A stretch of DNA of 64,000 bases from Arthrobacter sp. ZGTC131 (GCF_002929275.1 NZ_PJIK01000014.1:64119-128118), one strand, 5' to 3'; counted from the stretch's first letter, positions 17,900 through 27,377 are shown. The notes: generated from the letters alone by a model not told the origin. Made by a program: numbers and translations.

Positions 17900-17948
17900 G
17901 CAACACTTGTTGCACAAAAGCGTAGGCTGTGATCGGAGTAACAGTCAA
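17900..17948 (-). promoter_or_regulatory. Promoter and operator of the symporter gene
   Basis: On the minus strand TTGACT (17948-17943) and TACGCT (17924-17919) are 18 bases apart. The perfect dyad GCAACACTTGTTGC (17900-17913) overlaps the expected transcription start, a likely binding site for the adjacent XRE-cupin protein. Confidence 0.6.
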
Positions 17949-18052
17949 GACGCAATCTTCTGTGACGCGGCTCCAGCCGCGTGAGATCGGGGGCGGGCCG
18001 CTAGTATGGCTCCAAAGATGGGGCCGAGCGGCCGGCCGTGAAAGGTTCGTAA

Positions 18053-18628
18053 ATGAAGGCACTACCAGTTGAACCGAGCAATGTTCCGGTTGCCATCGGT
18101 TCAAGAATCCGTGCCGCACGCCAGTCGCAGCGGCTCACCATCGAGCAGGTGGCGGACGCCACCGGACTGACCAAGGGCTTCCTCAGCCGCGTCGAGCGCG
18201 ATCTGACGTCGCCGTCGGTCGCCTCGCTGGTGACGCTGTGCCAGGTTCTGTCCATCTCCATCGGCGACCTGTTCGCCGCCCCTGAAACCCACCTGACGAA
18301 ACGGGATGCCGGTCCGCGCATCTCGCTGGGCGGTGAAGGAATCGTGGAGCGGCTGCTGACGGCGCGCTCGGAGCGGAGGGTCCAGATCATCCAGGCCGTC
18401 ATTGCTCCGATGGGCCGCGGCGAGGCGGAGCTCTATGCCGTTGACTGCGACGTCGACGTGCTGCACGTCATCAAGGGCACCATTAAGCTGATCCTCACCA
18501 ATGAGGAGTACGAGCTCCATACCGGCGACACCGTCACCTTCCCCGGCCGCGAACCCCACACCTGGGTGAACCCGACGGACGAATCGGTTGAGGTGCTGTG
18601 GGTCCTTGTTCCCGCGGCGAGCCGCTAG
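18053..18628 (+). CDS. XRE family regulator with C-terminal cupin sensor
   Basis: 191 residues: helix-turn-helix of the XRE type (about 14-68; RLTIEQVADATGLTKGFLSRVER is the HTH) followed by a cupin domain (about 110-185; LHVIKGTIKLIL and HTGDTVTFPGREPHTW). This architecture is that of PuuR-type regulators of polyamine and amino-acid catabolism. It lies between the divergent symporter and the ureohydrolase-TPP operon, both of which it probably controls. TAGTAT at 18002-18007 may be its -10 box. Confidence 0.9.
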   Translation: MKALPVEPSNVPVAIGSRIRAARQSQRLTIEQVADATGLTKGFLSRVERDLTSPSVASLVTLCQVLSISIGDLFAAPETHLTKRDAGPRISLGGEGIVERLLTARSERRVQIIQAVIAPMGRGEAELYAVDCDVDVLHVIKGTIKLILTNEEYELHTGDTVTFPGREPHTWVNPTDESVEVLWVLVPAASR

Positions 18629-18802
18629 CCCCCTGTTACGACGAGACCGAGCCCGGGCCCGCATTGCGGCGCTCGGATGTTTCGCTGCGCCCCCATGTCC
18701 CCTTGCCGCATGAATTTGTAAACAGATGATGCGCATTAGGCAACTTCGAGTGTATGATGGCTGTCACACCCAACCTTTCATCCTCGAAGGAGAGGCGTTC
18801 CT

Positions 18803-19918
18803 TTGGAAGAGCTGCGCATCGAAGCCAACGGCAACCTTGGCCCCATCGATTCATCCCGTATTCCCCGCTATGCAGGGGCGGCAACATATGCCCGCCTGCC
18901 CCGTCTGGACCAGGTGTCCAAGGCGGACATCACGGTGGTCGGCGTCCCCTTCGACTCCGGGGTTTCATACCGCCCCGGTGCGCGCTTCGGCGCCAACCAC
19001 GTCCGCGAAGCCAGCCGGCTGCTCCGCCCGTACAACCCCGCCTGGGACGTCAGCCCGTTCGAGAACTGCCAGGTGGCCGATGCCGGTGACATGGCCGTCA
19101 ACCCGTTCAACATCAACGAGGCCATCGAAACGGTCCAGCAGAACGCCCTGGACCTGACCGCGTCCGGCAGCAAGCTCATGACACTTGGCGGAGACCACAC
19201 CATCGCCCTGCCGCTGCTTCGCGCCGCCGCGGAACGCGCCGGCGGGCCAATCGCCATGCTGCACTTCGACGCCCACCTGGACACCTGGGACACCTACTTC
19301 GGCGCCGAGTACACCCACGGCACGCCGTTCCGGCGCGCGGTGGAAGAAGGCATCCTCGACACCGAGGCCATCAGCCACATCGGCACCCGCGGCCCGCTGT
19401 ACGGAAAGAAGGATCTCGACGACGACCACCGCTTCGGCTTCGGCATCGTCACCTCGGCGGACGTCTACTACCAGGGCGTCCTCGAGACCGTGGCCAAGGT
19501 CCGGGACCGGATCGGCAACCGCCCGCTGTACATCTCGGTGGACATCGACGTCCTCGACCCCGCCCACGCTCCGGGCACCGGCACGCCCGAGGCCGGCGGC
19601 ATCACCAGCCGGGAACTGCTTGAGATCATCCGCGGCTTCCGCGGCATGAACCTGGTGGGTGCCGACGTCGTCGAGGTCGCTCCTGCGTACGACCACGCAG
19701 AAATCACGGGCGTCGCCGCCAGCCATGTGGCCTACGAACTGGTCACCCTGATGGCGGACAACGCCGTCGAAGGCGACCGCTTTGGTTCCGACACCGGCTA
19801 TGCCGCGCAGTCCCTTGGCCAGGAAGCCCGGCGCCCGGCCGGGTTCGCGGCTCCCGAGGCCACGAACCGCGCTGCCGAACGCATCGAAATTTCCGAGACC
19901 GCGGGGGCCGTCAAGTGA
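18803..19918 (+). CDS. Agmatinase/guanidinobutyrase-type ureohydrolase
   Basis: Mn-dependent hydrolase that releases urea from a guanidino substrate, 371 residues. Metal ligands are visible in GGDHT (Asp131, His132), DAHLD (Asp156, His158, Asp160) and SVDIDVLD (Asp247, Asp249). The TTG start at 18803 is set by GAAGGAGA nine bases upstream; TATGAT (18753-18758) may be the -10 box. The C-terminus is about 50 residues longer than SpeB and rich in Ala/Glu. The GTGA overlap with the TPP-enzyme gene indicates translational coupling. Agmatine and 4-guanidinobutyrate are both possible; the TPP neighbour favours the latter. Confidence 0.88.
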   Translation: MEELRIEANGNLGPIDSSRIPRYAGAATYARLPRLDQVSKADITVVGVPFDSGVSYRPGARFGANHVREASRLLRPYNPAWDVSPFENCQVADAGDMAVNPFNINEAIETVQQNALDLTASGSKLMTLGGDHTIALPLLRAAAERAGGPIAMLHFDAHLDTWDTYFGAEYTHGTPFRRAVEEGILDTEAISHIGTRGPLYGKKDLDDDHRFGFGIVTSADVYYQGVLETVAKVRDRIGNRPLYISVDIDVLDPAHAPGTGTPEAGGITSRELLEIIRGFRGMNLVGADVVEVAPAYDHAEITGVAASHVAYELVTLMADNAVEGDRFGSDTGYAAQSLGQEARRPAGFAAPEATNRAAERIEISETAGAVK

Positions 19919-21618
19919 TCGACTTCGATCCGGGCACGGCAGCCCCCACCAAGGGAACGGACGCCCGCAACGGCGGGGATCTCGTCGTCGAGACCCTGGA
20001 AGCGCTGGGCGCGAAGACCGTCTTTGGCATTCCCGGCCAGCACGCCCTTGGCCTTTTTGACGCCATGGGGCGGGGAAACCTTCATTTCGTGTCCTCCCGT
20101 GTGGAGAACAACAGTGCGTTCGCGGCGGACGGCTACTCCCGTGCCACGGGCGAAGTGGGCGTGCTGTTCCTGTCCACAGGCCCGGGCGCGCTGACCTCGC
20201 TCGCCGGACTGCAGGAGGCCTATGCAACCGGGGTGCCCATGGTGGTCATTGCCAGCCAGATCCCGCTTGAGGGCCTCGGCGCCCGCCGCAAGGGCATGCT
20301 GCACCAGCTCGATGACCAGAAGGCGTCGGCCGCGAACGTCACCAAGAGCCAGCGGCTGATCCAGCACGCCTCCGGCATTCCCTCGGCCATCCAAGACGCG
20401 TGGACCGAGGCCATCTCGTCGCCGCAGGGCCCCGTCTGGCTCGAAATCCCGCAGAACGTGCTGCTGGACCCCATTATGGTGCCGCCCGTCGAGGACGCGC
20501 TCGCCGAGGCAGCGGACAACCCGCCGCGCGTCGAGCTGGTCCGCGAAGCGGTGAAATGGCTGTCGACGGCGGAACGTCCGGCCATCATCGCCGGCGGCGG
20601 AACGCGCCGCGGCCGGGCAGAAAAGTCGCTGCTCTCCATCGCGGAGAAGCTGCGCGCCCCGGTCATCTGCACGCCCGGCGGGAACGGCGCTTTCCCGTGG
20701 AACCACGAGCTGTCACTGCAGTCCTGGATCGAGGACCGGCACATGACGGACCTGCTCGAGGATGCCGACGTCCTGATCGTGATCGGCTCCTCCCTTGGTG
20801 AGGTCACGTCGAACTACTTCACGTTCGAACCGCGGGGCCGGATCATCCAGATCGATGCCGAACCGCGCGTGCTGGAATCCAACCGGCCGGGCCTTGGCAT
20901 CCGTGCCGATGCCGGCCAGGCCCTCGCGGCCCTGGACGAGGCACTGATTGAACCGCACGCGGAACGCGCCAGTTGGCATGGCACGTCGCCTGAGGACCTG
21001 GTCCGGGAATCAGTGGCCAAGGTCAGGGAACGGCTCGAATCACAGGACCTCGGCAAGGAACTGAAGTTCATGGCCGATATCCGCGAAGCCGTGCCCCCGG
21101 AGATGCAGACGTTCTGGGACATGACCATCTCTGCCTACTGGGGCTGGAGCTGCTGGGACGCCCGCGAAGGGCAGTTCCACTCGGCCCAGGGTGCCGGCGG
21201 GCTGGGCTATGGCTTCCCGGCGGCCATCGGCGGCGCCGTGGGGCTGGAGACGGTGGGCAAGTCCGGCACTTCGGCCCGGGTGCTGGCCGTGTCCGGCGAC
21301 GGCTCGGCCATGTACTCCATCTCGGAACTGGCCACTGCCAAGCAGCACAACGTGCCAGTCACCTGGCTGATTGTGGACGACGGCGGCTACGGCATCCTGC
21401 GTGAATACATGGTGGGAGCATTCGGCCAGGCCACCGCCACCGAACTCGCCCGCCCCGACTTCGTCAAGCTCGCCGAGGCGTTCGGCGTGCCGGCCACACG
21501 GGTTGCCCCGGAGGATGTGGGGGACGCGCTGAAGGCGGGCTTCGCCGCCGACGGCCCGAACGTCGTCGTCGTCGAGACTCTGCTCAAGATGTTCGCCCCC
21601 ACGCACCTGGCCCCGTAA
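19915..21618 (+). CDS. Thiamine-diphosphate enzyme, acetolactate-synthase-like (possible 2-ketoarginine decarboxylase)
   Basis: A 567-residue enzyme with the three domains of the ALS/POX family. The catalytic Glu64 (RVENN) lies in the PYR domain; the Mg-TPP motif begins with GDG at 461-463, but the usual terminal Asn-Asn is Asp-Asp-Gly (488-490). Generic ALS proteins make branched amino acids, yet this one overlaps a ureohydrolase gene by four bases and lacks a small-subunit gene. In Pseudomonas the ALS-like AruI decarboxylates 2-ketoarginine and a guanidinobutyrase acts later in the same pathway, so that role is proposed. Other possibilities include oxo-acid decarboxylases of unknown substrate. 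Confidence 0.8.
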   Translation: MIDFDPGTAAPTKGTDARNGGDLVVETLEALGAKTVFGIPGQHALGLFDAMGRGNLHFVSSRVENNSAFAADGYSRATGEVGVLFLSTGPGALTSLAGLQEAYATGVPMVVIASQIPLEGLGARRKGMLHQLDDQKASAANVTKSQRLIQHASGIPSAIQDAWTEAISSPQGPVWLEIPQNVLLDPIMVPPVEDALAEAADNPPRVELVREAVKWLSTAERPAIIAGGGTRRGRAEKSLLSIAEKLRAPVICTPGGNGAFPWNHELSLQSWIEDRHMTDLLEDADVLIVIGSSLGEVTSNYFTFEPRGRIIQIDAEPRVLESNRPGLGIRADAGQALAALDEALIEPHAERASWHGTSPEDLVRESVAKVRERLESQDLGKELKFMADIREAVPPEMQTFWDMTISAYWGWSCWDAREGQFHSAQGAGGLGYGFPAAIGGAVGLETVGKSGTSARVLAVSGDGSAMYSISELATAKQHNVPVTWLIVDDGGYGILREYMVGAFGQATATELARPDFVKLAEAFGVPATRVAPEDVGDALKAGFAADGPNVVVVETLLKMFAPTHLAP

Positions 21619-21636
21619 CCACCCCCCCAACAACCC

Positions 21637-21660
21637 AGCGCGAGCGAACACTTAAGCCCC
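21637..21660 (+). repeat. Intergenic GCGAACGAACACTT-type repeat, copy 1
   Basis: The stretch reading AGCGCGAGCGAACACTTAAG followed by CCCC matches, with one or two changes, three copies at 27454-27540. It lies just after the TPP-enzyme gene. Confidence 0.6.
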
Positions 21661-21719
21661 CGCACAAAAGGGCGGTTTCTCACAAACGTCGCAACACCGA
21701 CGGAAAGTGGTGTTGTTCC

Positions 21720-23090
21720 ATGCGCAGTTCGACGCGCCGATCGAGGAAAATGGGGCCTCCGGGCTTGGTTGAGAAGAAGCCCTTGTATGTTCAGCTCATG
21801 AAAGAAGGGCACTCCAACCGGGCAGAATGCAGGATTCTTGGAATCAACCCCAACACCGGCCTTCGTTGGTTGCATGGACGCAACGGGGTGGAAGGTTTGG
21901 TGCAGCAAGGCTTGGATCCGAGGCCTCGTAAGGCGATTCCTGCGACAGGTGGGTCCAGCCGCTATTTGTCAGAGGACGAACGGATCTTCATTGCCGACCG
22001 GTTGCTGGTTGGGGCGAGTCTGCAATCCATCGCTCGTGATCTGGGGCGGTCGCCGTCCACAATCAGCAGGGAGTTAGCTCGCAACCGCCCCGACAAGCGT
22101 CGGTATCATCCGTTCCGCGCCCAGAAAATGGCGCAGAGGAGAAGGCCGCGGCCAAGGCTGGCCAAGCTTGCCGGGGATGACGAGTTGCGGCATTACGTTG
22201 TGGAATGCCTTTCGAAACGGCGGAGCCCTCAGCAGGTCTGCCGGGCCTTGAAGGAACGGTTTCCGGGAGAAAAGCATCGGCATTTGGCGCATGAAAGGGT
22301 CTACCGCGCGCTTTACCATCTGAGCATCCGCCCCGTTCCAACGGGGTCTGCCCGGCTGCTGCGTTCGGGTAAGTTCAGCAGGCGGCCGCGGTCCAGGACC
22401 AAGGTGAAGCCACGCCACTACATGGCTGATGCTCTGAAGATCGGTGACCGCCCAGACCACATCGCCACCCGGGAAGAAGCGGGCCATTGGGAAGGTGACC
22501 TCATCGTGGGGAAGGGGAACAAATCAGCGATCGTGACGCTGGTAGAACGCTCTTCCCGGCTCCTCGTCGCCTTCGCCCTCCGCCCAGGCAACAGGTCCGA
22601 TAACATGCGTGACCAACTCATTGACGCGCTCGGCGTCATGCCTGCCACGCTGCGGAGAACCTTGACGTGGGACCGTGGCTCCGAGATGGCCAAGCACGCC
22701 GAAGTCACCGCGGCGCTGGGAACGCTCGTCTACTTCTGTGATCCGGCCAGCCCCTGGCAACGTGCATCGAACGAGAATGCCAACGGCCTGCTCCGCCAGT
22801 ACTTTCGAAAGGGTGCGGACCTCAGCACCGTAGAACAGGCTGAAGTCCGCTTCGCCGCTGATGTGATCAACGGACGGCCCCGAGCCGTCCTCGACTGGGA
22901 GAGTGCAACGGCACGGTTTGCTTCCCTCCAAACCATTGCTGCACTTCACACCAAGGCGGTATCCGATGGCACTGAAAACGCGGCTCTGCTGCCCACCGCC
23001 GGGGACAATTCAATAGGGTTATCCACCGCTACGGCGACCAGGGAGCTACCCCAACGGCTCCCAATTCCAGCCGTGGATAACCCGAATTGA
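21720..23090 (+). CDS. IS30-family transposase, 456 aa
   Basis: An N-terminal helix-turn-helix region (about 20-130, including SLQSIARDLGRSPSTISREL) is followed by the DDE catalytic core. The triad is visible: Asp260 (WEGDLIVG), Asp318 (LTWDRGSE) and Glu352 (NENANGLLRQ), with the DD(33)E spacing of IS30. The last 50 residues after the core are less typical. All catalytic residues are intact, so activity is possible. Confidence 0.93.
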   Translation: MRSSTRRSRKMGPPGLVEKKPLYVQLMKEGHSNRAECRILGINPNTGLRWLHGRNGVEGLVQQGLDPRPRKAIPATGGSSRYLSEDERIFIADRLLVGASLQSIARDLGRSPSTISRELARNRPDKRRYHPFRAQKMAQRRRPRPRLAKLAGDDELRHYVVECLSKRRSPQQVCRALKERFPGEKHRHLAHERVYRALYHLSIRPVPTGSARLLRSGKFSRRPRSRTKVKPRHYMADALKIGDRPDHIATREEAGHWEGDLIVGKGNKSAIVTLVERSSRLLVAFALRPGNRSDNMRDQLIDALGVMPATLRRTLTWDRGSEMAKHAEVTAALGTLVYFCDPASPWQRASNENANGLLRQYFRKGADLSTVEQAEVRFAADVINGRPRAVLDWESATARFASLQTIAALHTKAVSDGTENAALLPTAGDNSIGLSTATATRELPQRLPIPAVDNPN

Positions 23091-23094
23091 CCCC
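23001..23094. repeat. Inverted repeat spanning the transposase 3' end
   Basis: The segment 23001-23026 and the segment 23073-23094 are complementary: GGGTTATCCAC pairs perfectly with GTGGATAACCC, and GGGGACAATTC pairs with GAATTGACCCC with one mismatch. The left arm carries an extra AATA. It may be a terminator or the remnant of another element's ends. Confidence 0.65.
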
Positions 23095-23245
23095 AACCGT
23101 GGACAGCGGAAGACAGGCTGGAGCTTCCTGTTGCGGAACCCTGCACGGGGCAACCCAGCAACCTGGTGTCCACTTTGCCGAATTGCCTCCTCCAGGGAGG
23201 AGATCCTGACATCAGATAGCCCCTCCCTTCGGTAGCATCGCCAAC

Positions 23246-23653
23246 ATGACCACATGCTCTGTGCTGCGCTGCCCCGAGACCCCAACCAGTGTCTTCAAGC
23301 TCATGCCCGGCTCCAACCTGGAAGTGCCTGTCTGTACCGGACACAAGGCGGTCTTGGAGGGCGGTGCTCATTGGATGGTCCATGGTGGCACGGGCTTGCC
23401 ACCTGAAAACGGTGCCCGAGAGTCCACAGGAATCAGCCTTCTCACGGGAGCGGATCTCCCGGACCGCAACCGGCTGATTGGCTTCGGTGTCAGCCCGACT
23501 ATAGGGGACGAGCTCGGCTTCGCGGTGGAATTGAACATTGAGGCCGCGGACGGTCAGCAACGGGTTTCATTCTGGATGACCGAGGATGTCGGTAGGCGAC
23601 TTGGTGCCTTCCTGGCTAGCCCCTCCAAACCACCTGCCCCGCCGGCCGCGTAG
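23246..23653 (+). CDS. Hypothetical protein with putative N-terminal zinc site, 135 aa
   Basis: Not recognised. Cys4, Cys9, Cys30 and His33 (CSVLRC and CTGH) could form a small zinc knuckle. The middle (RLIGFGVSPTIGDELGFAVELNI) is beta-rich and the tail is Pro/Ala-rich. No ribosome-binding site; TAGCAT (23233-23238) lies seven bases upstream of the ATG, suggesting a leaderless message. It sits alone between the IS30-like gene and a secreted protein gene. Confidence 0.65.
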   Translation: MTTCSVLRCPETPTSVFKLMPGSNLEVPVCTGHKAVLEGGAHWMVHGGTGLPPENGARESTGISLLTGADLPDRNRLIGFGVSPTIGDELGFAVELNIEAADGQQRVSFWMTEDVGRRLGAFLASPSKPPAPPAA

Positions 23654-23922
23654 TTCCAGATCCTGTGAATCGCAGCGGTACTTGGCGTTGTTCTGTCAGC
23701 GGTAAATCGCAGGTGTGCGCTCCTTAGACAGGTTCGCGACATCGACCCTTTATGCGGTGCGAAAGGCTGTTCTCGGCAGACACTATTGGCCTCGGATGAG
23801 TGTCAATTTGCAGGGGCGGATCATGGTGGTGGCCGGAGCAGACTCTGATCCGGCCACCGATTCAGTATTGAAGAGAGGACAGACACCCGGTCAGCTGTAA
23901 TCGTGCAGACCTGGTGCAGGTG

Positions 23923-24780
23923 TCAGTTCCCGGCGATGGTGTAGGTATTCCACCCGCCGGTGTATGTCTCCCGGGTAGCCCAGGCGCTCTTGTTCGCTTG
24001 GTAGTAGTGAAGGACGCCGGCCGAGTCGCGTGCTCTCAGGCCGACTGTGCCGCTGCCGTGGAGCCCGGAGACAGCGCGAATGGAGCTCATGGTGTTCCAT
24101 CCGTTGCCGATGGTTGCGCGCTTCTCTGCAATGAATGAGCCAGCGCCGTTGGTGCGGTACAGCTTCAGGTAGCCGGAGGAGTTCTTGGCAACGACGTCGG
24201 TGTTGCCGTCCTTGTCCCAGTCCAGCAGGTTGAAGGATATCCCGTTCCAGCCGGTGCCGATCTTCACCCGTGCTGACAGGCCCTTGCCGGACGGGTTGCC
24301 GTAGTGGAAGAGCTCACCGGTGGCGTTATTCCTAGCGATGATGGACGGGTACTTATCCGTTTTCTTCCACGTGCCCACGGTGATCTCATAGTTCCGCCAG
24401 CCAACGCCGATGATGTGGTCCTTGAATCCGCCGGTGGCGATTCCTTCACGATATGTCAGGGTGCCGTCCTGGTTCTGCACAACCAGGTCCGGAACACCGT
24501 CCGCGTCAGAGTTCCAGTTGGTCACGAAAAAGGCCTTCGGGATCGGGGCTCCAGCCGGCCCAATAGCGCGCCGTTGCGGCGTCACGCCCGGAGTCATCCA
24601 GGCATAGGACCAGAGGGTGCCGCTCTGATCGTAGGCAACCACATTGGCTGTTGAGTCAATGGAGAAGTTCCAGCTGGTATGCGGCAAGTCTGCTGCCTGG
24701 GCAGGTGCGCTGAAGGTGGAGGCGCACAGGGCGGCAACGGTGGCTGCCAGCCCTGCTCTGGTACGAATGGTCTTGTTCAC
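23923..24780 (-). CDS. Secreted FG-GAP/VCBS-repeat protein, 285 aa
   Basis: A Sec signal peptide with the cleavage signal APAQA^A (about residue 29) precedes a series of beta-propeller blades. Each blade has an Asp-rich calcium-loop-like motif, such as NSDADGVPDLVV and DWDKDGNTDVVA, and repeated Gly-Trp-Asn/Arg signatures (GVGWRNY, GTGWNG, GNGWNT, TGGWNT), spaced 40-45 residues apart. Similar modules occur as C-terminal domains of actinobacterial secreted hydrolases; here the module stands alone without a catalytic domain. Role unknown, possibly carbohydrate or surface binding. The start is GTG. The 270 bases after it (23654-23922) hold nothing recognised. Confidence 0.82.
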   Translation of the reverse strand: MNKTIRTRAGLAATVAALCASTFSAPAQAADLPHTSWNFSIDSTANVVAYDQSGTLWSYAWMTPGVTPQRRAIGPAGAPIPKAFFVTNWNSDADGVPDLVVQNQDGTLTYREGIATGGFKDHIIGVGWRNYEITVGTWKKTDKYPSIIARNNATGELFHYGNPSGKGLSARVKIGTGWNGISFNLLDWDKDGNTDVVAKNSSGYLKLYRTNGAGSFIAEKRATIGNGWNTMSSIRAVSGLHGSGTVGLRARDSAGVLHYYQANKSAWATRETYTGGWNTYTIAGN

Positions 24781-25070
24781 GTGGATGCTGAGCCTTCCCC
24801 AATATTGCTCGTAGAAACACTGGATGTGTTTCCACGGAGGCTACCCTTTTTCCATCGAATGTAGAAAGCATTTCTGTGCGTTCGAACACTTTGTAACCGA
24901 ACCGGTATTTCCGTGAAAAATTCCGGGCGTCTGTCGTGAACCGTGAACCCGAAGAGGCGCGTTCGGTGCTCCGGAACCAAGAACGCGGCCCTCGACATTC
25001 GCATGTTGGAGACCGGAGCAGAGATACTCTTACCTTCGAATCAAGCCTGTTGCGACGATGGTTGGAAACC

Positions 25071-25143
25071 GCCAAGCGCGAACTGGCAGGTAATGCCACC
25101 TCAGTACGAATTTGAGGGCATTAGCTGCCAGTTCGCGCTTGGC
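25071..25143. repeat. Long intergenic hairpin (27-bp arms)
   Basis: Arms 25071-25097 and 25117-25143 are complementary with one mismatch around a 19-base loop that can pair further (CTCA/TGAG). The arm begins GCCAAGCGCGAACTGGCAG, sharing the AGCGCGAAC core with the repeats at 21637 and 27454-27540. It is the only structure in the 24781-25192 stretch, which holds no gene I can support. Confidence 0.85.
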
Positions 25144-25192
25144 GTTTAACCTCAGGCCGCCTGGTTAGTTTCCTACAGCAACCATTTAGGGA

Positions 25193-25210
25193 TATAGTTG
25201 CCTAAGGCAA
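25193..25210 (+). promoter_or_regulatory. MarR promoter and operator candidate
   Basis: A TATAGT -10 box (25193-25198) abuts the perfect dyad TTGCCTAAGGCAA (25198-25210), 20 bases before the MarR start. The overlap with the promoter suggests autorepression. Confidence 0.6.
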
Positions 25211-25230
25211 GCGATTAGGAGCAATCGAGC

Positions 25231-25710
25231 ATGGCAGTCGAGCCAAGCACCGCGGCAGAACTCGTGCACCAGATTTTCGACCTCCAGCGGGCGGTCCGGT
25301 GCGTTGCGGTCGCCAATGCGCGAGGCATGGACACCGGGGTGGCGCTGCAAGGCGTTCTTCGGTTCGTGGGGGAGAAGGAGTCCCGCGCCACGCATCTGGC
25401 CGCGCGGCTGGGCGTCAGCGCACCTGTTCTCAGCCGGCACATCGCCGAACTCGAGGAACTGGGCCTTGTCCACCGCCGGCCTGACCCCGAAGACGGACGG
25501 GCCCAGCTCGTTGCCCTCACCGACGCGGGGCGGGCCAGGCTCGTCGAAATCGAGGAGCACCGCACGGCCACCCTGCAGGGATATCTGCAGGAATGGAGCC
25601 AGCGGGACGCCGAGGAGGCGGCGAAAGTTCTCCGCAATCTCGCGGGATCCCTCCGGGATTCCGCCCGGGCAAAGGCGGCCGGACTCACCACCATGAACCC
25701 CGATTCTTAG
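25231..25710 (+). CDS. MarR family regulator, 159 aa
   Basis: Winged-helix regulator of typical MarR length; THLAARLGVSAPVLSRHIAELEELGLV is the recognition helix region and RRPDPEDGRAQLVALTDAGR the wing. The stop codon overlaps the ribosome-binding site of the DHA2 exporter, so the two form an operon. This pairing is typical of drug- or phenolic-responsive efflux repressors; the ligand is unknown. Confidence 0.92.
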   Translation: MAVEPSTAAELVHQIFDLQRAVRCVAVANARGMDTGVALQGVLRFVGEKESRATHLAARLGVSAPVLSRHIAELEELGLVHRRPDPEDGRAQLVALTDAGRARLVEIEEHRTATLQGYLQEWSQRDAEEAAKVLRNLAGSLRDSARAKAAGLTTMNPDS

Positions 25711-25718
25711 GAGATTCA

Positions 25719-27377
25719 GTGTCGATCCAGACATCCGCGCCGCCCGCGGCGATGACCCATCGCCAGATCATGGAAGCCCTCACCGGCCTCCTGGCAGCGT
25801 TTTTCACCGCCATCCTCAGCAGCACCATCGTGGCCAACGCGCTGCCGACCATCATGTCCGAGCTCAAGGGCACGCAGACCGACTTCGCCTGGGTCATCAC
25901 CGCGGCGCTGCTGGCCAACGCGGCCACCACTCCCATCTGGGGCAAGCTCGCCGACCTCTTCAGCAAGAAGATCCTGGTCCAGCTGAGCATCGTGATTTTC
26001 GTGGCCGGCTCGGTCATGGCCGGGCTGTCCGCCACCATCCCCCTGCTGCTGACCGCCCGCGTCATCCAGGGCGTGGCCATGGGCGGACTGACCGCGCTGG
26101 CGCAGGCAATCATCGGGTCCATGATTCCCCCGCGCGACCGCGGCAAGTATTCCGGCTACATGGGCGCCGTCATGGCCGTCGGCACGGCCGGAGGCCCGCT
26201 GCTCGGCGGGTTCATCGTCGACAGCCCGCTCGGCTGGCGTTGGACGTTCTTCGTCTGCGTGCCGCTCGCCGTCGTCGCTCTGATCCTGCTGCAGATCACC
26301 CTGAAAATCCCGCACATCAGGCGTCCCGCGAAGATCGACTGGCTCGGCTCCATTCTGCTCACGTCCGGTGTCAGCCTCCTGCTGATCTGGGTCTCCTTTG
26401 CCGGCAACCCCGACTACTACGACTGGTGGTCCTGGCAGTCCGGCCTGATGGTCGGCGGCGGTGTGCTTCTGCTGGCGCTGCTGGTGTTAGTGGAGTCCAA
26501 GGTGGCTCAGCCCATCATTCCGCTGAAGATCATCACCGAGCGCACCACCGCGCTGGCCATCATCGCGTCCGTGGCTGTGGGAGTGGCCATGTTCGGCTCC
26601 TCCACCTTCCTCGGCCAGTATTTCCAGGTAGCCCGCGGCGCCACGCCAACAGAAGCCGGCCTGCTGACGCTGCCCATGATCGCCGGAAACCTGATCGGTT
26701 CGGTGGTCTCAGGGCTCCTCGTCAGCCGTACGGGCAAATGGAAGCGCTACCTCGTTGCGGGCTCCATTCTGCTCATCGGCGGACTGGGCCTCGGCGGCAC
26801 CATGGATCACACCACGGAACTGTGGCAGGCCGGCATCTTCACGGCGATCCTCGGCCTGGGGCTGGGCATGCTGATGCAGAACCTCGTTTTGGCCGTCCAG
26901 AACACTGTCAGCGCCCGCGACATCGGCACGGCGAGCGCGTCCGTGGCCTTCTTCCGGTCGGTGGGCGGCGCGATCGGCGTCTCGGTCCTCGGCGCAATCC
27001 TCGGAAACCGGGTCAAGGAACTCGCGGCCCAGGGCTTCGCGGCGGCGGGCATCCCGGCCGGCGGCGGTTCCACAGGGGCGACCCTCGACCTCGCCGACAT
27101 GCCTGCCCCCGTGCGGGACATCATGCGGGCAGCCTACGGCGACGCAACTGCAGAGATCTTCCTGATCGCGGGCGCCACTGCCGTGGTGGCGCTTATCGCC
27201 GTCCTCCTCATCACGGAACGCCCGCTGCGCCGGACGGTGGACATCCAGCCTGCTGCCCGCCCGTCTGATGCCACGCAGGGTCCGGCCGGATCCGGTGACG
27301 CAGCGCGGGTTAGGGAACAGTCGCATGGAGCAAGGCAGGAAAGCCCGACGGCGGAACTCACCTCCGCGGGTAACTGA
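25719..27377 (+). CDS. DHA2-family drug:H+ antiporter (EmrB/QacA-like), 552 aa
   Basis: A 14-segment MFS exporter. Motif C-like GTAGGPLLGGFIVD in TM5 is the antiporter signature, and the region TARVIQGVAMGG ends TM4. The GTG at 25719 follows AGGAG with a 6-base spacer; an in-frame start 126 bases upstream lies inside the marR gene and has no such site. The last 50 residues form a hydrophilic tail. Probably repressed by the preceding MarR protein and exporting a toxic hydrophobic compound. Confidence 0.9.
   Translation: MSIQTSAPPAAMTHRQIMEALTGLLAAFFTAILSSTIVANALPTIMSELKGTQTDFAWVITAALLANAATTPIWGKLADLFSKKILVQLSIVIFVAGSVMAGLSATIPLLLTARVIQGVAMGGLTALAQAIIGSMIPPRDRGKYSGYMGAVMAVGTAGGPLLGGFIVDSPLGWRWTFFVCVPLAVVALILLQITLKIPHIRRPAKIDWLGSILLTSGVSLLLIWVSFAGNPDYYDWWSWQSGLMVGGGVLLLALLVLVESKVAQPIIPLKIITERTTALAIIASVAVGVAMFGSSTFLGQYFQVARGATPTEAGLLTLPMIAGNLIGSVVSGLLVSRTGKWKRYLVAGSILLIGGLGLGGTMDHTTELWQAGIFTAILGLGLGMLMQNLVLAVQNTVSARDIGTASASVAFFRSVGGAIGVSVLGAILGNRVKELAAQGFAAAGIPAGGGSTGATLDLADMPAPVRDIMRAAYGDATAEIFLIAGATAVVALIAVLLITERPLRRTVDIQPAARPSDATQGPAGSGDAARVREQSHGARQESPTAELTSAGN

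Larger units (their letters stand above)
21720..23094 (+). mobile_element. IS30-like insertion sequence, ends not resolved
   Basis: The element is recognised from its intact transposase gene. I found no pair of terminal inverted repeats flanking the gene and no obvious target duplication, so the limits given are those of the gene and the hairpin at its 3' end. It separates the TPP-enzyme gene from accessory genes. Confidence 0.6.

Noticed and set aside
21619-21719. Left terminal repeat of the IS30-like element
   Set aside because: No sequence upstream of the transposase matches the reverse complement of its right flank.
23715-23900. 61-codon open frame after the 135-aa protein
   Set aside because: No ribosome-binding site, irregular codon use and no recognisable motif.
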